This document shows, one piece after another, positions 9,167 through 18,430 of a stretch of DNA of 64,000 nucleotides. Origin of the DNA: Pseudomonas sp. AOB-7. Its GTDB lineage: Bacteria; Pseudomonadota; Gammaproteobacteria; Pseudomonadales; Pseudomonadaceae. Under the pieces are notes generated by a model. It worked only from the letters and a program-made list of their open reading frames with translations, was not told where the DNA came from and did no database searches. The stretch lies in the NCBI RefSeq assembly GCF_003696305.1, contig NZ_RFFK01000003.1, positions 417,312 through 481,311 of the forward strand, read 5' to 3'. Positions within the stretch are counted from its first letter, which is position 1; each line of letters starts with the position of its first letter. Made by a program: the position numbers and the translations under genes.

Positions 9167-10069
9167 ATGCATATCCTGCTGACCGGCGGTACTGGCCTGA
9201 TCGGCCGCGGGCTCTGCGCCTACTGGGCCGAGCAGGGCCACCGCCTGACCGTCTGGAGCCGCGAGCCGGACAAGGTGAAGCGCCTGTGCGGCGCGACCGT
9301 GCGCGGCATCGGCCGGCTCGAGGAGCTGGCCGAGGAGCCGCTCGATGCCGTGGTCAACCTGGCCGGCGCGCCCATCGCCGACCGGCCCTGGAGCAGCAAG
9401 CGCAAGGCGCTGCTGTGGGCCAGCCGCATCGGCTTGACCGAACAGCTGCTGGCCTGGCTGCAGGGCCGCAGCCAGCGCCCGGCGCTGTTGCTGTCCAGCT
9501 CGGCGGTGGGCTGGTACGGCGACGGCGGCGAGCGCGAGTTGCACGAGGACACGCCGCAGGTCACCGACGATTTCGCCGCGCAGCTGTGCGGCGCCTGGGA
9601 GGAGACTGCCCTGCGCGCCGAGGAACTGGGCCTGCGCGTGGTGCTGGTGCGCACCGGCCTGGTGCTCAGCGCCGATGGCGGCATGCTCAAACGTCTGCTG
9701 CTGCCGTTCAGGCTGGGCCTGGGCGGACGCCTCGGCGACGGCCGGCAGTGGATGCCCTGGGTGCATATCGCCGATCAAATCGCCCTGATGGACTTTCTCT
9801 TGCAGCGAGACGCTGCCCGGGGTCCCTATAATGCGTGCGCGCCGCAGCCGGTGCGCAACGCCGAGTTCGCCAGGGCGCTGGGCCAGGCCCTGCATCGCCC
9901 GGCGATCCTGCCGGCGCCGGCCTTCGCCCTGCGCGCCGGCCTCGGCGAGCTGTCCGAGCTGCTGCTCGGCGGCCAGCGCGCGGTGCCGACGCGCCTGCTG
10001 GAGGCGGGTTTCAGTTTTCGCTTCACCCATCTGGACGTGGCCCTGGCCGATCTGCTGGGCCATCACTGA
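9167..10069 (+). CDS. TIGR01777 family NAD-dependent epimerase/dehydratase-like protein
   Basis: A 300-residue extended SDR starting MHILLTGGTGLIGRGL (cofactor motif GGTGLIG) with the family block NLAGAPIADRPWSSKRK, SSSAVGWYGD and the C-terminal DUF1731-like segment RALGQALHRPAILPAP. The biochemical role is unknown; E. coli YfcH is the comparable protein. The ATG at 9167 has GAGGAC upstream; a longer in-frame start at 9131 has no comparable ribosome site. It ends 12 bp before hemH and is probably co-transcribed with it. Confidence 0.87.
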   Translation: MHILLTGGTGLIGRGLCAYWAEQGHRLTVWSREPDKVKRLCGATVRGIGRLEELAEEPLDAVVNLAGAPIADRPWSSKRKALLWASRIGLTEQLLAWLQGRSQRPALLLSSSAVGWYGDGGERELHEDTPQVTDDFAAQLCGAWEETALRAEELGLRVVLVRTGLVLSADGGMLKRLLLPFRLGLGGRLGDGRQWMPWVHIADQIALMDFLLQRDAARGPYNACAPQPVRNAEFARALGQALHRPAILPAPAFALRAGLGELSELLLGGQRAVPTRLLEAGFSFRFTHLDVALADLLGHH

Positions 10070-10081
10070 CTAGGATTTCGC

Positions 10082-11104
10082 ATGACCGATCACGCATTGT
10101 TGCTGGTTAACCTGGGTTCGCCCGCGTCCACCGAAGTAGCCGATGTCCGCCGTTACCTCAATCAGTTCCTGATGGACCCCTATGTCATCGACCTGCCCTG
10201 GCCGCTGCGCCGCCTGCTGGTGTCGCTGATCCTGATCAAGCGCCCGGCGGCCTCGGCGCATGCCTATGCCTCGATCTGGTGGGACGAGGGCTCGCCGCTG
10301 ATCGTGCTCAGCCGCCGCCTGCAGCAGGCGATGCAGGCGCACTGGACGCGCGGCCCGGTGGAACTGGCGATGCGCTATGGCGAGCCGTCCATCGAAACCA
10401 CCCTGCAGCGCCTGGCCGACCAGGGCGTCCGCGAGGTGACCCTGGCGCCGCTCTACCCGCAGTTCGCCGACAGCACCACCACCACGGTGATCGAAGAGAC
10501 CAAGCGGGTACTGCGCGAACGCGGGCTGAAGCTGCGCCTGTCGATCCTGCCGCCGTTCTTCGAGCAAGCCGAATACCTCGACGCCCTGGCGGCCAGCGCC
10601 AAGCCCTACCTGGAGCAGCCGTTCGATCACCTGCTGCTGAGCTTCCACGGCCTGCCCGAGCGCCACCTGCACAAGCTCGATCCCAGCGGCCATTGCCTGA
10701 AGGGCGCCGACTGCTGCCGCACGGCTTCGGCCGAGGTGCTCGCCGGCTGCTATCGCGCGCAGTGCCTGCGCAGCGCCGAGCTGTTCGCCGCGCGCCTGGG
10801 CCTGCAGCCGCAGCAGTGGTCGGTGAGCTTCCAGTCGCGCCTGGGCCGGGCCAAGTGGATCGAGCCCTACACCGAGACGCGCCTCGACGAGCTGGCCGCG
10901 CAGGGGGTGAAGAAGCTGCTGGTGATGTGCCCGGCCTTCGTCGCCGACTGCATCGAGACCCTGGAGGAAATCGGCGACCGCGGCCGCGAGCAGTTCGTTG
11001 CAGCCGGCGGCGAGAGCCTGCAGCTGGTGCCTTGCCTCAACGACCACCCGGACTGGGCGGCGGCGCTGAAGACCCTGTGCGAGCGTGCGCCGCTGGCCAT
11101 CTGA
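10082..11104 (+). CDS. hemH: Ferrochelatase
   Basis: The 340-residue enzyme inserts Fe2+ into protoporphyrin IX, the last step of haem synthesis. It starts [12 protein letters not shown], typical of the family, and keeps the catalytic His block [12 protein letters not shown] (residues 182-193), the [14 protein letters not shown] block and [15 protein letters not shown]. Protoporphyrin is a strong photosensitiser, which may explain the association with a photolyase/LitR locus. It is coupled in operon with the upstream epimerase. Confidence 0.96.
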   Translation: MTDHALLLVNLGSPASTEVADVRRYLNQFLMDPYVIDLPWPLRRLLVSLILIKRPAASAHAYASIWWDEGSPLIVLSRRLQQAMQAHWTRGPVELAMRYGEPSIETTLQRLADQGVREVTLAPLYPQFADSTTTTVIEETKRVLRERGLKLRLSILPPFFEQAEYLDALAASAKPYLEQPFDHLLLSFHGLPERHLHKLDPSGHCLKGADCCRTASAEVLAGCYRAQCLRSAELFAARLGLQPQQWSVSFQSRLGRAKWIEPYTETRLDELAAQGVKKLLVMCPAFVADCIETLEEIGDRGREQFVAAGGESLQLVPCLNDHPDWAAALKTLCERAPLAI

Positions 11105-11255
11105 AGCGGCCGCCGCGCCATTCGCCCTGGCGGGTATGAAGCATTCGCCCGCCTGATAACACCTTCGAGCGATACTCAGCGCCGTTTATATCGCCCTAAG
11201 CTGACGCACTTTCAACCGCCGCGCGCCGCGTTCAGCGGTGCCGAGGAGAGCGTCC

Positions 11256-12587
11256 GTGCATAACAACAATAACGGCTATCCCTCCAGTGCCCGTGCCTGG
11301 GTCACTGTCGCCATCCTGATGGTGGCCTACGTGCTGTCCTTCGTCGACCGGCAGATTCTCAACCTGCTGGTCGAACCGATCCGCCGCGACCTGCTGATCA
11401 ACGACACGCAGATGAGCCTGCTGATGGGCCTGTCCTTCGCCCTGTTCTACACCATCTGCGGCATTCCCCTCGGGCGCGTCGCCGACACCCGCAGCCGGCG
11501 CGGGCTGATCGCCGTCGGCGTGCTGTTCTGGAGCGCCGCCACCGCCGCCTGCGGCATGGCCAAGCTGTACTGGCAGTTCCTGCTGTGCCGCATCGGCGTC
11601 GGCGTGGGCGAGGCGGCGTTGTCGCCGGCGGCCTATTCGCTGATCGCCGACAGCTTTCCCGCCGAGCGCCGCGCCACCGCCATCAGCGTCTACTCCATGG
11701 GCGTCTACCTCGGTTCGGGGCTGGCCTTCCTGGTCGGCGGGCTGGTCATCCAGTTCGCCTCGGCGCAGGGCAACGTGTTGCTGCCGGTGCTGGGCGAAGT
11801 GCGCCCCTGGCAGTTGATCTTCCTGATCCTCGGCGGCGCCGGGGTGCTGTTCACCCTGCTCATGCTGGCGGTCAAGGAGCCGGCCCGGCGTGGCGCCGGC
11901 GCCGGCGTGGCGGTGCCGCTGGCGGATGTCGGCCGCTATATCCGTGCCAACCGTCGCACCGTGCTGCTGCACAACTTCGGCTTCGCCGGCCTGGCCTTCG
12001 CCGGCTACGGCAGCGCGGCCTGGGTGCCGACCTTCTATATCCGCACCTACGGCTGGGACGCCGGTCAGGTCGGCATCGTCTACGGCTGCATAGTGGCGGT
12101 GTTCGGCTGCCTGGGCATCGTCTTCGGCGGGCGCCTGGCCGACTGGATGGCCAAGCGCGGGCGCAGCGACGCCAACATGCGCGTCGGCCTGTACGCCGCG
12201 CTCGGCGCGCTGCCGCTGGTGCTGCTGTTCCCGCTGATGGACACCGCCTTCTGGGCCAGCGTGCTGCTGGCGCCGACGGTGTTCTGCCTGAGCATGCCGT
12301 TCGGCGTGGCGCCGGCGGCGATCCAGGAGATCATGCCCAACTCGATGCGCGGCCAGGCCTCGGCCATCTACCTGTTCGTCATCACCCTGATCGGCCTGGG
12401 AATAGGCCCGACCGCGGTAGCGCTGGTGACCGACTTCGTCTTCGCCGACGACAACGCGCTGCGCTACTCGCTGCTGATCGTCACCACCCTGGCGGTGCTG
12501 ATGTCCATCGTGCTGCTGGGCAAGAGCCTCAAGCCCTACCGCGAGAGCGTGGTGCGCCTGGAACAATGGGCGGCCAGCCCGGCCTGA
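11256..12587 (+). CDS. MFS transporter, spinster-like
   Basis: A 443-residue major-facilitator protein with about 12 membrane segments. Family marks include YVLSFVDRQILNLLVEPI in TM1, the TM2-TM3 loop GRVADTRSRRGLI and GVGEAALSPAAYSLIAD. Spinster-type carriers in bacteria transport lipids, sterols or aromatic acids; the substrate here is unknown. The GTG at 11256 has GAGGAG about 8 bp upstream and is preferred to the ATG at 11238. A bidirectional terminator follows. Confidence 0.85.
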   Translation: MHNNNNGYPSSARAWVTVAILMVAYVLSFVDRQILNLLVEPIRRDLLINDTQMSLLMGLSFALFYTICGIPLGRVADTRSRRGLIAVGVLFWSAATAACGMAKLYWQFLLCRIGVGVGEAALSPAAYSLIADSFPAERRATAISVYSMGVYLGSGLAFLVGGLVIQFASAQGNVLLPVLGEVRPWQLIFLILGGAGVLFTLLMLAVKEPARRGAGAGVAVPLADVGRYIRANRRTVLLHNFGFAGLAFAGYGSAAWVPTFYIRTYGWDAGQVGIVYGCIVAVFGCLGIVFGGRLADWMAKRGRSDANMRVGLYAALGALPLVLLFPLMDTAFWASVLLAPTVFCLSMPFGVAPAAIQEIMPNSMRGQASAIYLFVITLIGLGIGPTAVALVTDFVFADDNALRYSLLIVTTLAVLMSIVLLGKSLKPYRESVVRLEQWAASPA

Positions 12588-12620
12588 GCCCCGTAAGGGG
12601 CGCCGCGCGCACCAATGATG

Positions 12621-12647
12621 AAAAAGCCGCGATAGTCGCGGCTTTTT
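12621..12647. terminator. Bidirectional rho-independent terminator
   Basis: Stem AAAAAGCCGCGA / TCGCGGCTTTTT with a 3-nt loop (TAG). T-runs on both strands suit the convergent MFS gene and the following minus-strand gene. Confidence 0.85.
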
Positions 12648-12663
12648 CACAGAGCGAGCGGGT

Positions 12664-13020
12664 TTAACGACGATAGCGATGATGGTGCTTGTGGCCGCGC
12701 CAGTGCTTGTGCGGGTGGTGATAGTGGCGCGATTTGTAGTGATACGGCCGGGGTTCGTAGTAGCGCGGGCCCACCACCACGGTATAGGGGCGGTAGTAGA
12801 CCGGCGGCTCGTAGTACACCGGCGGTGGCGGGTAGTACACCACGTGCGGTGGTGGGGCGTAGTAGATCCGGCTGTTGGCGCCGATCACGCCACCGACCAC
12901 GGCGCCGACTACCGCTCCGGCGATGGCCGCATCGCGGCGGTCCGAGGCTTGGGCGGGCTCCGGACCGGCCAGCGCCAGGCTGGCGAGCAGCCCGGTGACG
13001 AGGGAAATACGCGTATGCAT
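12664..13020 (-). CDS. Secreted glycine-zipper, Tyr/Pro/His-rich protein
   Basis: 118 residues: a Sec signal peptide (LVTGLLASLALAG), then a glycine-zipper segment (AIAGAVVGAVVGGVIGA, about 33-49), a long Tyr/Pro-rich stretch (PPHVVYYPPPPVYYEPP) and a strongly basic His-rich tail. Glycine zippers insert in membranes; the His/Tyr-rich tail could bind metal or the cell surface. Exact function unknown. It converges on the MFS gene across the shared terminator. Confidence 0.75.
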   Translation of the reverse strand: MHTRISLVTGLLASLALAGPEPAQASDRRDAAIAGAVVGAVVGGVIGANSRIYYAPPPHVVYYPPPPVYYEPPVYYRPYTVVVGPRYYEPRPYHYKSRHYHHPHKHWRGHKHHHRYRR

Positions 13021-13163
13021 GAGCGTGCCTCCTTTAGGGCCGGAGCGTTCCGGTTAATCCCTTCGACCGTGCATCGCGCCAATTATTTCGCCGGCGACTG
13101 TAAAAGCTGAGTAAAGCCGGCGCGGGGCGCCGGGTGCAACCACTGGTGCCGCTCTGGCTCGGG

Positions 13164-13874
13164 CTATTGTGCCCAGCGCTGCTCGATGCGCTCCAGCGTG
13201 CCGGCCTTACGCAGCCGTACCAGCGCCTCGGAGAACTGCCGGGCACGCTGGATATCGCCCTTGGCGAAGGCGACGAAGCGCGGCATCTGCACCAGCGGGC
13301 GGGGCAGGATGCGCTCCTGCTGCTGGGCGCGCTGTTCGCGGACGAAGTACTGCAGTTGCACGCGGTCGCCGACGATGATGTCGATGCGTCCGGCCAGCAG
13401 CATCGACACCAGCTGGCGCGGGTTCTGCGCGCTGCTGTCACGGGCCAGGTCGGCGCGGTCGAAGTGCTCCTCGTAGGCGTAGCCGCGCACCTGGCCGATC
13501 ACGTAGGGGGCGAAGTCGTCCAGCGTGCGCCAGTCGGCGATCGCGGTCTTGGCGGTGGTCATGAACACCGTGGCGCCGCTGCGCAGCGGGCCGACCAGTT
13601 CGTACTGCTCCTGGCGCTGCGGCGTGCCGGCGAACTGGAAGGCCATCTGCGCCTCGCCGCGCTCGAGCATGCGCTTGACCCGCTCCCAGGGGTAGAGGCG
13701 GATCTGGTGCGCGACCCTGGCCTCGCGCAGCACCGCCTCGACCAGCTCGACGTCGAGCCCGCGCGGCGTGTCGTCCTCGGCGGTGACGAAGCTGTAGGGG
13801 GCGAACTGCTCGTCGCCGACCACCCGCCAGGGCTCCGCGGCCAGGGCCAGCAGGACGAGCAGCAGAAGGCGCAT
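13164..13874 (-). CDS. Periplasmic solute-binding protein, SBP_bac_3 type
   Basis: The 236-residue product has a signal peptide (MRLLLLVLLALAAEPW) and the family-3 binding-protein pattern: VVGDEQFAPYSFV at the start of the mature protein, GLDVELVEAVLREA, and MAFQFAGTPQRQE in lobe 1. No ABC permease or ATPase gene is adjacent, so it may be an orphan polar-amino-acid binding protein or an extracytoplasmic sensor-like module, as is common in Pseudomonas. Confidence 0.82.
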   Translation of the reverse strand: MRLLLLVLLALAAEPWRVVGDEQFAPYSFVTAEDDTPRGLDVELVEAVLREARVAHQIRLYPWERVKRMLERGEAQMAFQFAGTPQRQEQYELVGPLRSGATVFMTTAKTAIADWRTLDDFAPYVIGQVRGYAYEEHFDRADLARDSSAQNPRQLVSMLLAGRIDIIVGDRVQLQYFVREQRAQQQERILPRPLVQMPRFVAFAKGDIQRARQFSEALVRLRKAGTLERIEQRWAQ

Positions 13875-13939
13875 GGCGGGTCTCCTCGGGGCGGGCTTGT
13901 GTTCAGGCTAGCCAATTTTCCCCGAGGGCGTGCGGCAGA

Positions 13940-14281
13940 TCAGACCTTGCGCACGAACTCCGACTTGAGCTTCATCGCGCCGATGCCGTCGATCTTGCAG
14001 TCGATGTCGTGGTCGCCGTCGACCAGGCGGATGTTCTTCACCTTGGTGCCGACCTTGACCACCAGCGACGAGCCCTTGACCTTGAGGTCCTTGATCACGG
14101 TGACGCTGTCGCCGTCCTGCAGCAGGTTGCCCACCGAATCCTTGATCGCCCGCGCCGCCTCGTCGCCCCCGGCGGCGTCGCCGGCCCGCCATTCATGGGC
14201 GCATTCGGGGCAGATCAGCTGCTCGCCGTCAGCGTAGGTGTATGCGGAGTTGCACTGGGGGCAAGGTGGCAGGCTGCTCAA
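13940..14281 (-). CDS. yjdM: YjdM/PhnA-domain zinc-ribbon protein, TTG start
   Basis: 113 residues: an N-terminal zinc ribbon with four Cys (PPCPQC and ICPEC) and a C-terminal PhnA/YjdM beta-barrel domain ([35 protein letters not shown]). Despite the old name it is not a proven phosphonate enzyme. The reading frame continues upstream, but homology begins at SSLPPCPQC and the only suitable start there is a TTG (14279-14281) preceded by GAGGAC, giving the usual family length of about 111 residues. Confidence 0.85.
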   Translation of the reverse strand: MSSLPPCPQCNSAYTYADGEQLICPECAHEWRAGDAAGGDEAARAIKDSVGNLLQDGDSVTVIKDLKVKGSSLVVKVGTKVKNIRLVDGDHDIDCKIDGIGAMKLKSEFVRKV

Positions 14282-14737
14282 GGGACGTCCTCGACTGTGG
14301 GTTGAGAGACCCTGAATTGTATAGGGTTTTGCCCGTGGGCGCCGCTCTAGGACGCCGCTCGGCTCACCGGAGATGTCAAAAATATTGGACTTGCCGGGCG
14401 GGCAGGTTTCACCGCTTTTTGCTTGAATCATGCCGACTTAAGCCATTTAAGCGGAATCTGCGAGTGCATTTTGTTCGACAATGTCGCGCTTATTTGTTTG
14501 ACATATTTTACGGCTCGGGCAGACTGGCGATAGATTCCGCTGCCGAACCGGGTGGCGGGCGCTCCTGTGGCGCCCCTTTGCGCAGAGTCGCCAAGGCCCG
14601 GTTTCGCGCCGCCGTCGGAAGGCGGCACCCCGGCTCAGGACGAGCCCGGGTGCACGGAGTTAGCCAAACAGGCCGCAGTCGGCGACAGCCACCGGCCTGC
14701 ACAGCAACGACAGGCCCGGCCTGTCCCAAGGTGACGT
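14282..14737. other. 456-bp intergenic region
   Basis: Divergent control region of yjdM and the glutamine amidotransferase gene. It contains an AT-rich patch (about 14480-14512) with a TTGACA at 14498-14503, but no well-spaced -10 on the plus strand. On the minus strand TATACA (14318-14323) could be a -10 for yjdM. The short ORFs here have no recognisable homology and I do not call a gene. Confidence 0.5.
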
Positions 14738-15517
14738 ATGTCCGACAAGAAAATCCGCAGTACCCCGCGCAAACCCGTCGTGTTGATGTCCATGGGCGCT
14801 CAGGAGCGCAAGGGCCACGACTATCAAGTGATGACCCACAAATACATCCAGCCGCTGGTCGAGCTTTCCGGCTGCGTGCCGCTGCTGGTGCCGACCTGCT
14901 GCGGCACGGCTGACCTCGAGCAGTACCTGGACATGGCCGACGGCGTGTACCTGACCGGCGCCGGCAGCAATATCGACCCGGCGCTCTACGGCCAGGAAAA
15001 CGAGACGCCGAACAAGACCCAGGATCGCGACCGCGATCTGTTCGACCTGCCGCTGATCCGCGCCGCCCTCGCGCGCGGCCTGCCGATCTTCGGCATCTGC
15101 CGCGGCATGCAGGAGATCAACGTGGCCCTGGGCGGCGACATCTTCCAGAAGGTCTATGCCGAGCCCGGCTACCACGACCACCGGGAGAACCCCGACGACC
15201 CGGTGGAGGTGCAGTACGCGCCGCGCCATGCGGTGTACCCGGTGCCCGGCAGCTGGTTCGCCGAGCTGCTGGGGCAGCCGGAGATCCGCGTCAACTCCCT
15301 GCATGGCCAGGCCATCCGCAACCTGGGCCAGGGCCTGGAAGTGTTGGCCAGCGCCGAGGACGGCCTGATCGAGGCCATTCACGCCCCCAGCCTGTCGCCC
15401 TTCCTGCTGGCAGTGCAGTGGCACCCGGAATGGCGCGCCGCCGCCAACCCCGACTCGGTGAAGATCTTCCAGGCCTTCGGCGAGGCCTGCCGGCGCCGCG
15501 TCGCCGAACAGAACTGA
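14738..15517 (+). CDS. Class I glutamine amidotransferase-like hydrolase (peptidase C26, PuuD/SpuA type)
   Basis: 259 residues with the C26 layout: TGAGSNIDPALYG, nucleophile Cys in FGICRGMQEIN, the oxyanion turn, and the His-x-Glu pair in VQWHPEW. PuuD-type enzymes hydrolyse gamma-glutamyl-GABA in putrescine catabolism and Pseudomonas SpuA is related. No polyamine genes are adjacent, so the exact gamma-glutamyl substrate is uncertain. Confidence 0.87.
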   Translation: MSDKKIRSTPRKPVVLMSMGAQERKGHDYQVMTHKYIQPLVELSGCVPLLVPTCCGTADLEQYLDMADGVYLTGAGSNIDPALYGQENETPNKTQDRDRDLFDLPLIRAALARGLPIFGICRGMQEINVALGGDIFQKVYAEPGYHDHRENPDDPVEVQYAPRHAVYPVPGSWFAELLGQPEIRVNSLHGQAIRNLGQGLEVLASAEDGLIEAIHAPSLSPFLLAVQWHPEWRAAANPDSVKIFQAFGEACRRRVAEQN

Positions 15518-15645
15518 GCCCTCCAAGAGGCGGTTCCCGGCGCGTCCTGCGTCGATCTGTCAGGAAAGGGCGTGGAACTTGCTAGCGGCTGAGCGTCCGG
15601 GCCATGTCCCCGGGCGCTTCCTCCAATCGCACAAGGACCACCTCG

Positions 15646-16062
15646 ATGATCACTGCCTCCATCGCCGACTGCATGAGCCGGGATTTCGCCCGCATCCATC
15701 CCGATATGCCCGTGGTCAAGGCGGTCGCCAAACTGATGCGCCACGAGCTGCTCGGCGGCCCGGTGACCGACGGCGACGGCCGCCTGCTCGGCTGGCTGTC
15801 CGAGCAGGAATGCCTGAAGGTGGCGATCCAGGTGGCCTACTACAACCAGCGGGTGGCCACGGTCGGCGACATCATGCGCCGCGACGTGCTCAGCGTGCGC
15901 GCCGACATGGACCCCATGGCACTGGTGCAGCAGATGCTCGGCGACAAGCCGAAGAACTACCCGGTGGTCGACGCCGGTGGCCGGGTGCTCGGGGTGATCA
16001 GCCGTCGCCATCTGCTGCAGCAGCTGGACAAGCTGCTGCAGGGCCGGGCTCAGGCGGCCTGA
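15646..16062 (+). CDS. Tandem CBS-domain protein
   Basis: 138 residues made of two CBS motifs (SIADCMSRDFARIHPD... and TVGDIMRRDVLSVRAD...VVDAGGRVLGVISRRHLL). A Bateman pair of this kind binds adenine nucleotides or SAM and regulates a partner; no effector domain is fused. The ATG at 15646 is preferred because homology begins there; an upstream ATG at 15604 adds an unrelated leader. Confidence 0.85.
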   Translation: MITASIADCMSRDFARIHPDMPVVKAVAKLMRHELLGGPVTDGDGRLLGWLSEQECLKVAIQVAYYNQRVATVGDIMRRDVLSVRADMDPMALVQQMLGDKPKNYPVVDAGGRVLGVISRRHLLQQLDKLLQGRAQAA

Positions 16063-16132
16063 GGCGCAGGCGAGCCGTCTTGGTGCAGCGGCGCCGAGTG
16101 GGTGCACCAAAAGGGTTGGCGTGCGCGGCCTG

Positions 16133-16606
16133 TCAGTAGACGCGCGGCGGCTCCGGCCAGTCCAGAGTGCCGCTGTCGCTGAACCGGCGGGTGCCGAACA
16201 GGCCGCCGGCCAGCTTGCCGCGCAGCACGTAGGGTAGGCCCTGGCCCGGGCGGTAGTCGGTGGCGCCCCAGGCCTGGCGCATGGCGGAGAAGGCGGAAAT
16301 GCTCACCGGCACGCTGATCAGGGTCTCGCCGAAGCGCGGCACGCTGCCGCGCTGGTCGCTCACGCCGCTGGCCAGCGGCTGGCCGTTGACCTCCAGCTCC
16401 AGCGCCACGCCGTCGAAGTCCACCGCGCTGTCGTTGGGATTCTGCACCCGCAGCTTGACCGCGAAGCGCATCTCCAGGCCCTGGCCGGGCAAGGGGTCCA
16501 GCCCGGCCAGGTCGATGCGCAGCGGGTCGTGCTGGCCCAGGCTGGCGCAGGCGCCCAGGCCCAGGGCGAGCAGCAGGATAAAACAGAGGCGAAACAGACG
16601 GGGCAT
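16133..16606 (-). CDS. LEA type 2 family lipoprotein
   Basis: 157 residues with a lipoprotein signal (LLLALGLGAC, lipobox Cys) and a single LEA14-like/WHy domain (LRVQNPNDSAVDFDGVALELEVNGQPLASG). Such proteins are periplasmic or outer-membrane lipoproteins of unknown function, often stress-related. The start at 16606 has GGAAGA upstream and places the signal peptide correctly; an ATG at 16627 is less likely. Confidence 0.85.
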   Translation of the reverse strand: MPRLFRLCFILLLALGLGACASLGQHDPLRIDLAGLDPLPGQGLEMRFAVKLRVQNPNDSAVDFDGVALELEVNGQPLASGVSDQRGSVPRFGETLISVPVSISAFSAMRQAWGATDYRPGQGLPYVLRGKLAGGLFGTRRFSDSGTLDWPEPPRVY

Positions 16607-16660
16607 GGCGATCTTCCGGATGAGCATTGGCTACAGCATAGAAGACCGTCGCCAGCCGCT

Positions 16661-17509
16661 TTAGCTCCCGGCCCTGCGTTGCCGACTGCCGAGCACCAGG
16701 GCGATGCCGCCGAGTACCGCGCCGGCGCTGAGCAGCAGACGCAGGCTCAGCGCTTCGCCGAGCAGCAGGGCGCCGCCGAGGGCGGCGAGGATCGGCACGC
16801 TGAGCTGCACGGTGGCGGCCTGGCTGGCGCGCAGGCCGGGCAGGGCGCTGTACCAGATGGCGTAGCCGACGCCCGAGGTCAGCGCGCCGGACAGCAGGGC
16901 GTAGCACAGCCCCGCGCCGTCCCAGCTCAACCGCGGCAGCAGCGTCAGGGCCAGGAGCAGGGCCAGCGGTGCGGCGCGCAGGAAATTGCCGGCGGTCACC
17001 GCCAGCGGGTCGCCCTGGCCACGGCCGAGCAGCGAATAGCCGCCCCAGGCGATACCGGCCAGCAGCATCAGCAGGGCGGCCGCCAGCGGCGGCGCGCTGG
17101 CGCCGGGTAGCAGCAGCGCAAGCAGACCGCCGGCCGCCAGGGCGGTGCCGAGGCTGGCCGCCAGGCCCAGGCGTTCGCCGCGCCACAGGCCCCAGAGCAG
17201 CATGCTCAGTTGCACCGCGCCGAACAGCAGCAGGGCGCCGACGCCGGTGTCCAGCTGCAGGTAGGCGAAGGAGAAGGCCGCGGCGTAGGCGAACAGCGCC
17301 AGCGCCCCCGGCCAGTTGCCGGCCATGGGCTGGCGCACCGTGCGCAGGCGCAGCAGCAGCCAGAGCGTCAGCGCCCCGCAAGCGAGACGAATGGCGGTGA
17401 AACTGGCAGCGTCGATGGCCGTCTCGCGCAGGGCCAGGCGGCACAGCAGCGAGTTGCCGGCGAAGGCCAGCATGGCCAGGGCAGTGAGCAGCAGGATACG
17501 CGGGGGCAT
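16661..17509 (-). CDS. EamA-family (DMT) transporter
   Basis: 282 residues, ten predicted membrane helices in two EamA repeats (starts ALAMLAFAGNSLLCRLAL; second repeat LLMLLAGIAWGGYSLLGR). EamA exporters move amino acids or metabolites out of the cell; the substrate is not predictable. Confidence 0.87.
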   Translation of the reverse strand: MPPRILLLTALAMLAFAGNSLLCRLALRETAIDAASFTAIRLACGALTLWLLLRLRTVRQPMAGNWPGALALFAYAAAFSFAYLQLDTGVGALLLFGAVQLSMLLWGLWRGERLGLAASLGTALAAGGLLALLLPGASAPPLAAALLMLLAGIAWGGYSLLGRGQGDPLAVTAGNFLRAAPLALLLALTLLPRLSWDGAGLCYALLSGALTSGVGYAIWYSALPGLRASQAATVQLSVPILAALGGALLLGEALSLRLLLSAGAVLGGIALVLGSRQRRAGS

Positions 17510-17595
17510 CGGCCATCCTTGTGCGGGCGTGACCGCCAGCTAAGCACAGCGCAGCGATGGATGGGATTGGCCGAAGGTCGCAACTGCGTCGGCGC

Positions 17596-18360
17596 TCAGT
17601 CGTACTCGGCCTCGGCGTGATCGCCGAGCAGGCGCCGCTGGCGCGGGGTACAGGCGGCCAGCACCGCCGGGTCGAAGCGAAAGTGCAGGTAGGGCGAGAA
17701 CTTCTGCGCCACCATGCGCCGGCCGTAATGGATCTGCAGCAGATAGCGGCTGCGCGTGCGGCTCAGGTTGGGACTGCCGGCGTGCCACAGCTCGCTGCGA
17801 AAGAACAGCAGATCGCCGGCGCGGCAGAAGATCGGCTCGGGCTCGCGGCCACGCCAGTGACGCTCGCCGGCAGCGGGCGGCCGGCCGGCGCGGTGGCTGC
17901 CGGGGATTACCCGGGTCGGGGCCAGCTCGGCGTCGATGTCGTCGAGATAGAGCTGGGCGGTGCAGATCTGCATCGGCAGCTCGAAGGCGGGATCGTCCAG
18001 CAGGCTCGGCGGCAGCGCCATCGGCAGATGATCCAGGTGCAGCTCGCTGCCGACGAAGCCGGGGTGGCAGCGCCAGGCGGTCTGGCCGATCACGTGGCAA
18101 TCCTCGCCCAGCGCCGCTTCGGCCAGCTCGATCACCTGCGGCAGGTCGAGGTAGGGCAGCCAGAACGGGTCGCGGTTGAACAGGCACTTGTAGTGGTCGA
18201 GGCTGCCCTGGTAGTCCCAGTGGATGGGACGCAGGGCATCAATGGCGGTGCGCAGCGCGGCGATGCGCGGCGCCTCCAGCACCCCGGGCAGCAGGACGAA
18301 GCCCTGCTGGTGCAGGGCCTGCAGCCGTTCGGCGGTGTGGCTGGCGATGAGCTCGGACAT
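17596..18360 (-). CDS. Phytanoyl-CoA dioxygenase family protein
   Basis: 254 residues of the PhyH-type Fe(II)/2-oxoglutarate oxygenase fold. The iron facial triad is visible: H-x-D in ELHLDHLP (about 107-113) and the distal His in ELWHAGSPNLSRTRSRY, followed by the Arg that would bind 2-oxoglutarate. It begins with a typical GFVLLPGVL entry strand. The substrate is unknown; bacterial members hydroxylate small metabolites. Standalone gene. Confidence 0.85.
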   Translation of the reverse strand: MSELIASHTAERLQALHQQGFVLLPGVLEAPRIAALRTAIDALRPIHWDYQGSLDHYKCLFNRDPFWLPYLDLPQVIELAEAALGEDCHVIGQTAWRCHPGFVGSELHLDHLPMALPPSLLDDPAFELPMQICTAQLYLDDIDAELAPTRVIPGSHRAGRPPAAGERHWRGREPEPIFCRAGDLLFFRSELWHAGSPNLSRTRSRYLLQIHYGRRMVAQKFSPYLHFRFDPAVLAACTPRQRRLLGDHAEAEYD

Positions 18361-18430
18361 GGCGCCGCTCCCGAAGGTGACCAGAGCATGCTGGCACTCG
18401 CAAGCGGCGTTGCCCAGTCCTCGGTGGTGC

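Noticed and set aside
14428..14628. 66-codon minus-strand ORF upstream of the amidotransferase
   Set aside because: No homology and no ribosome-binding site.
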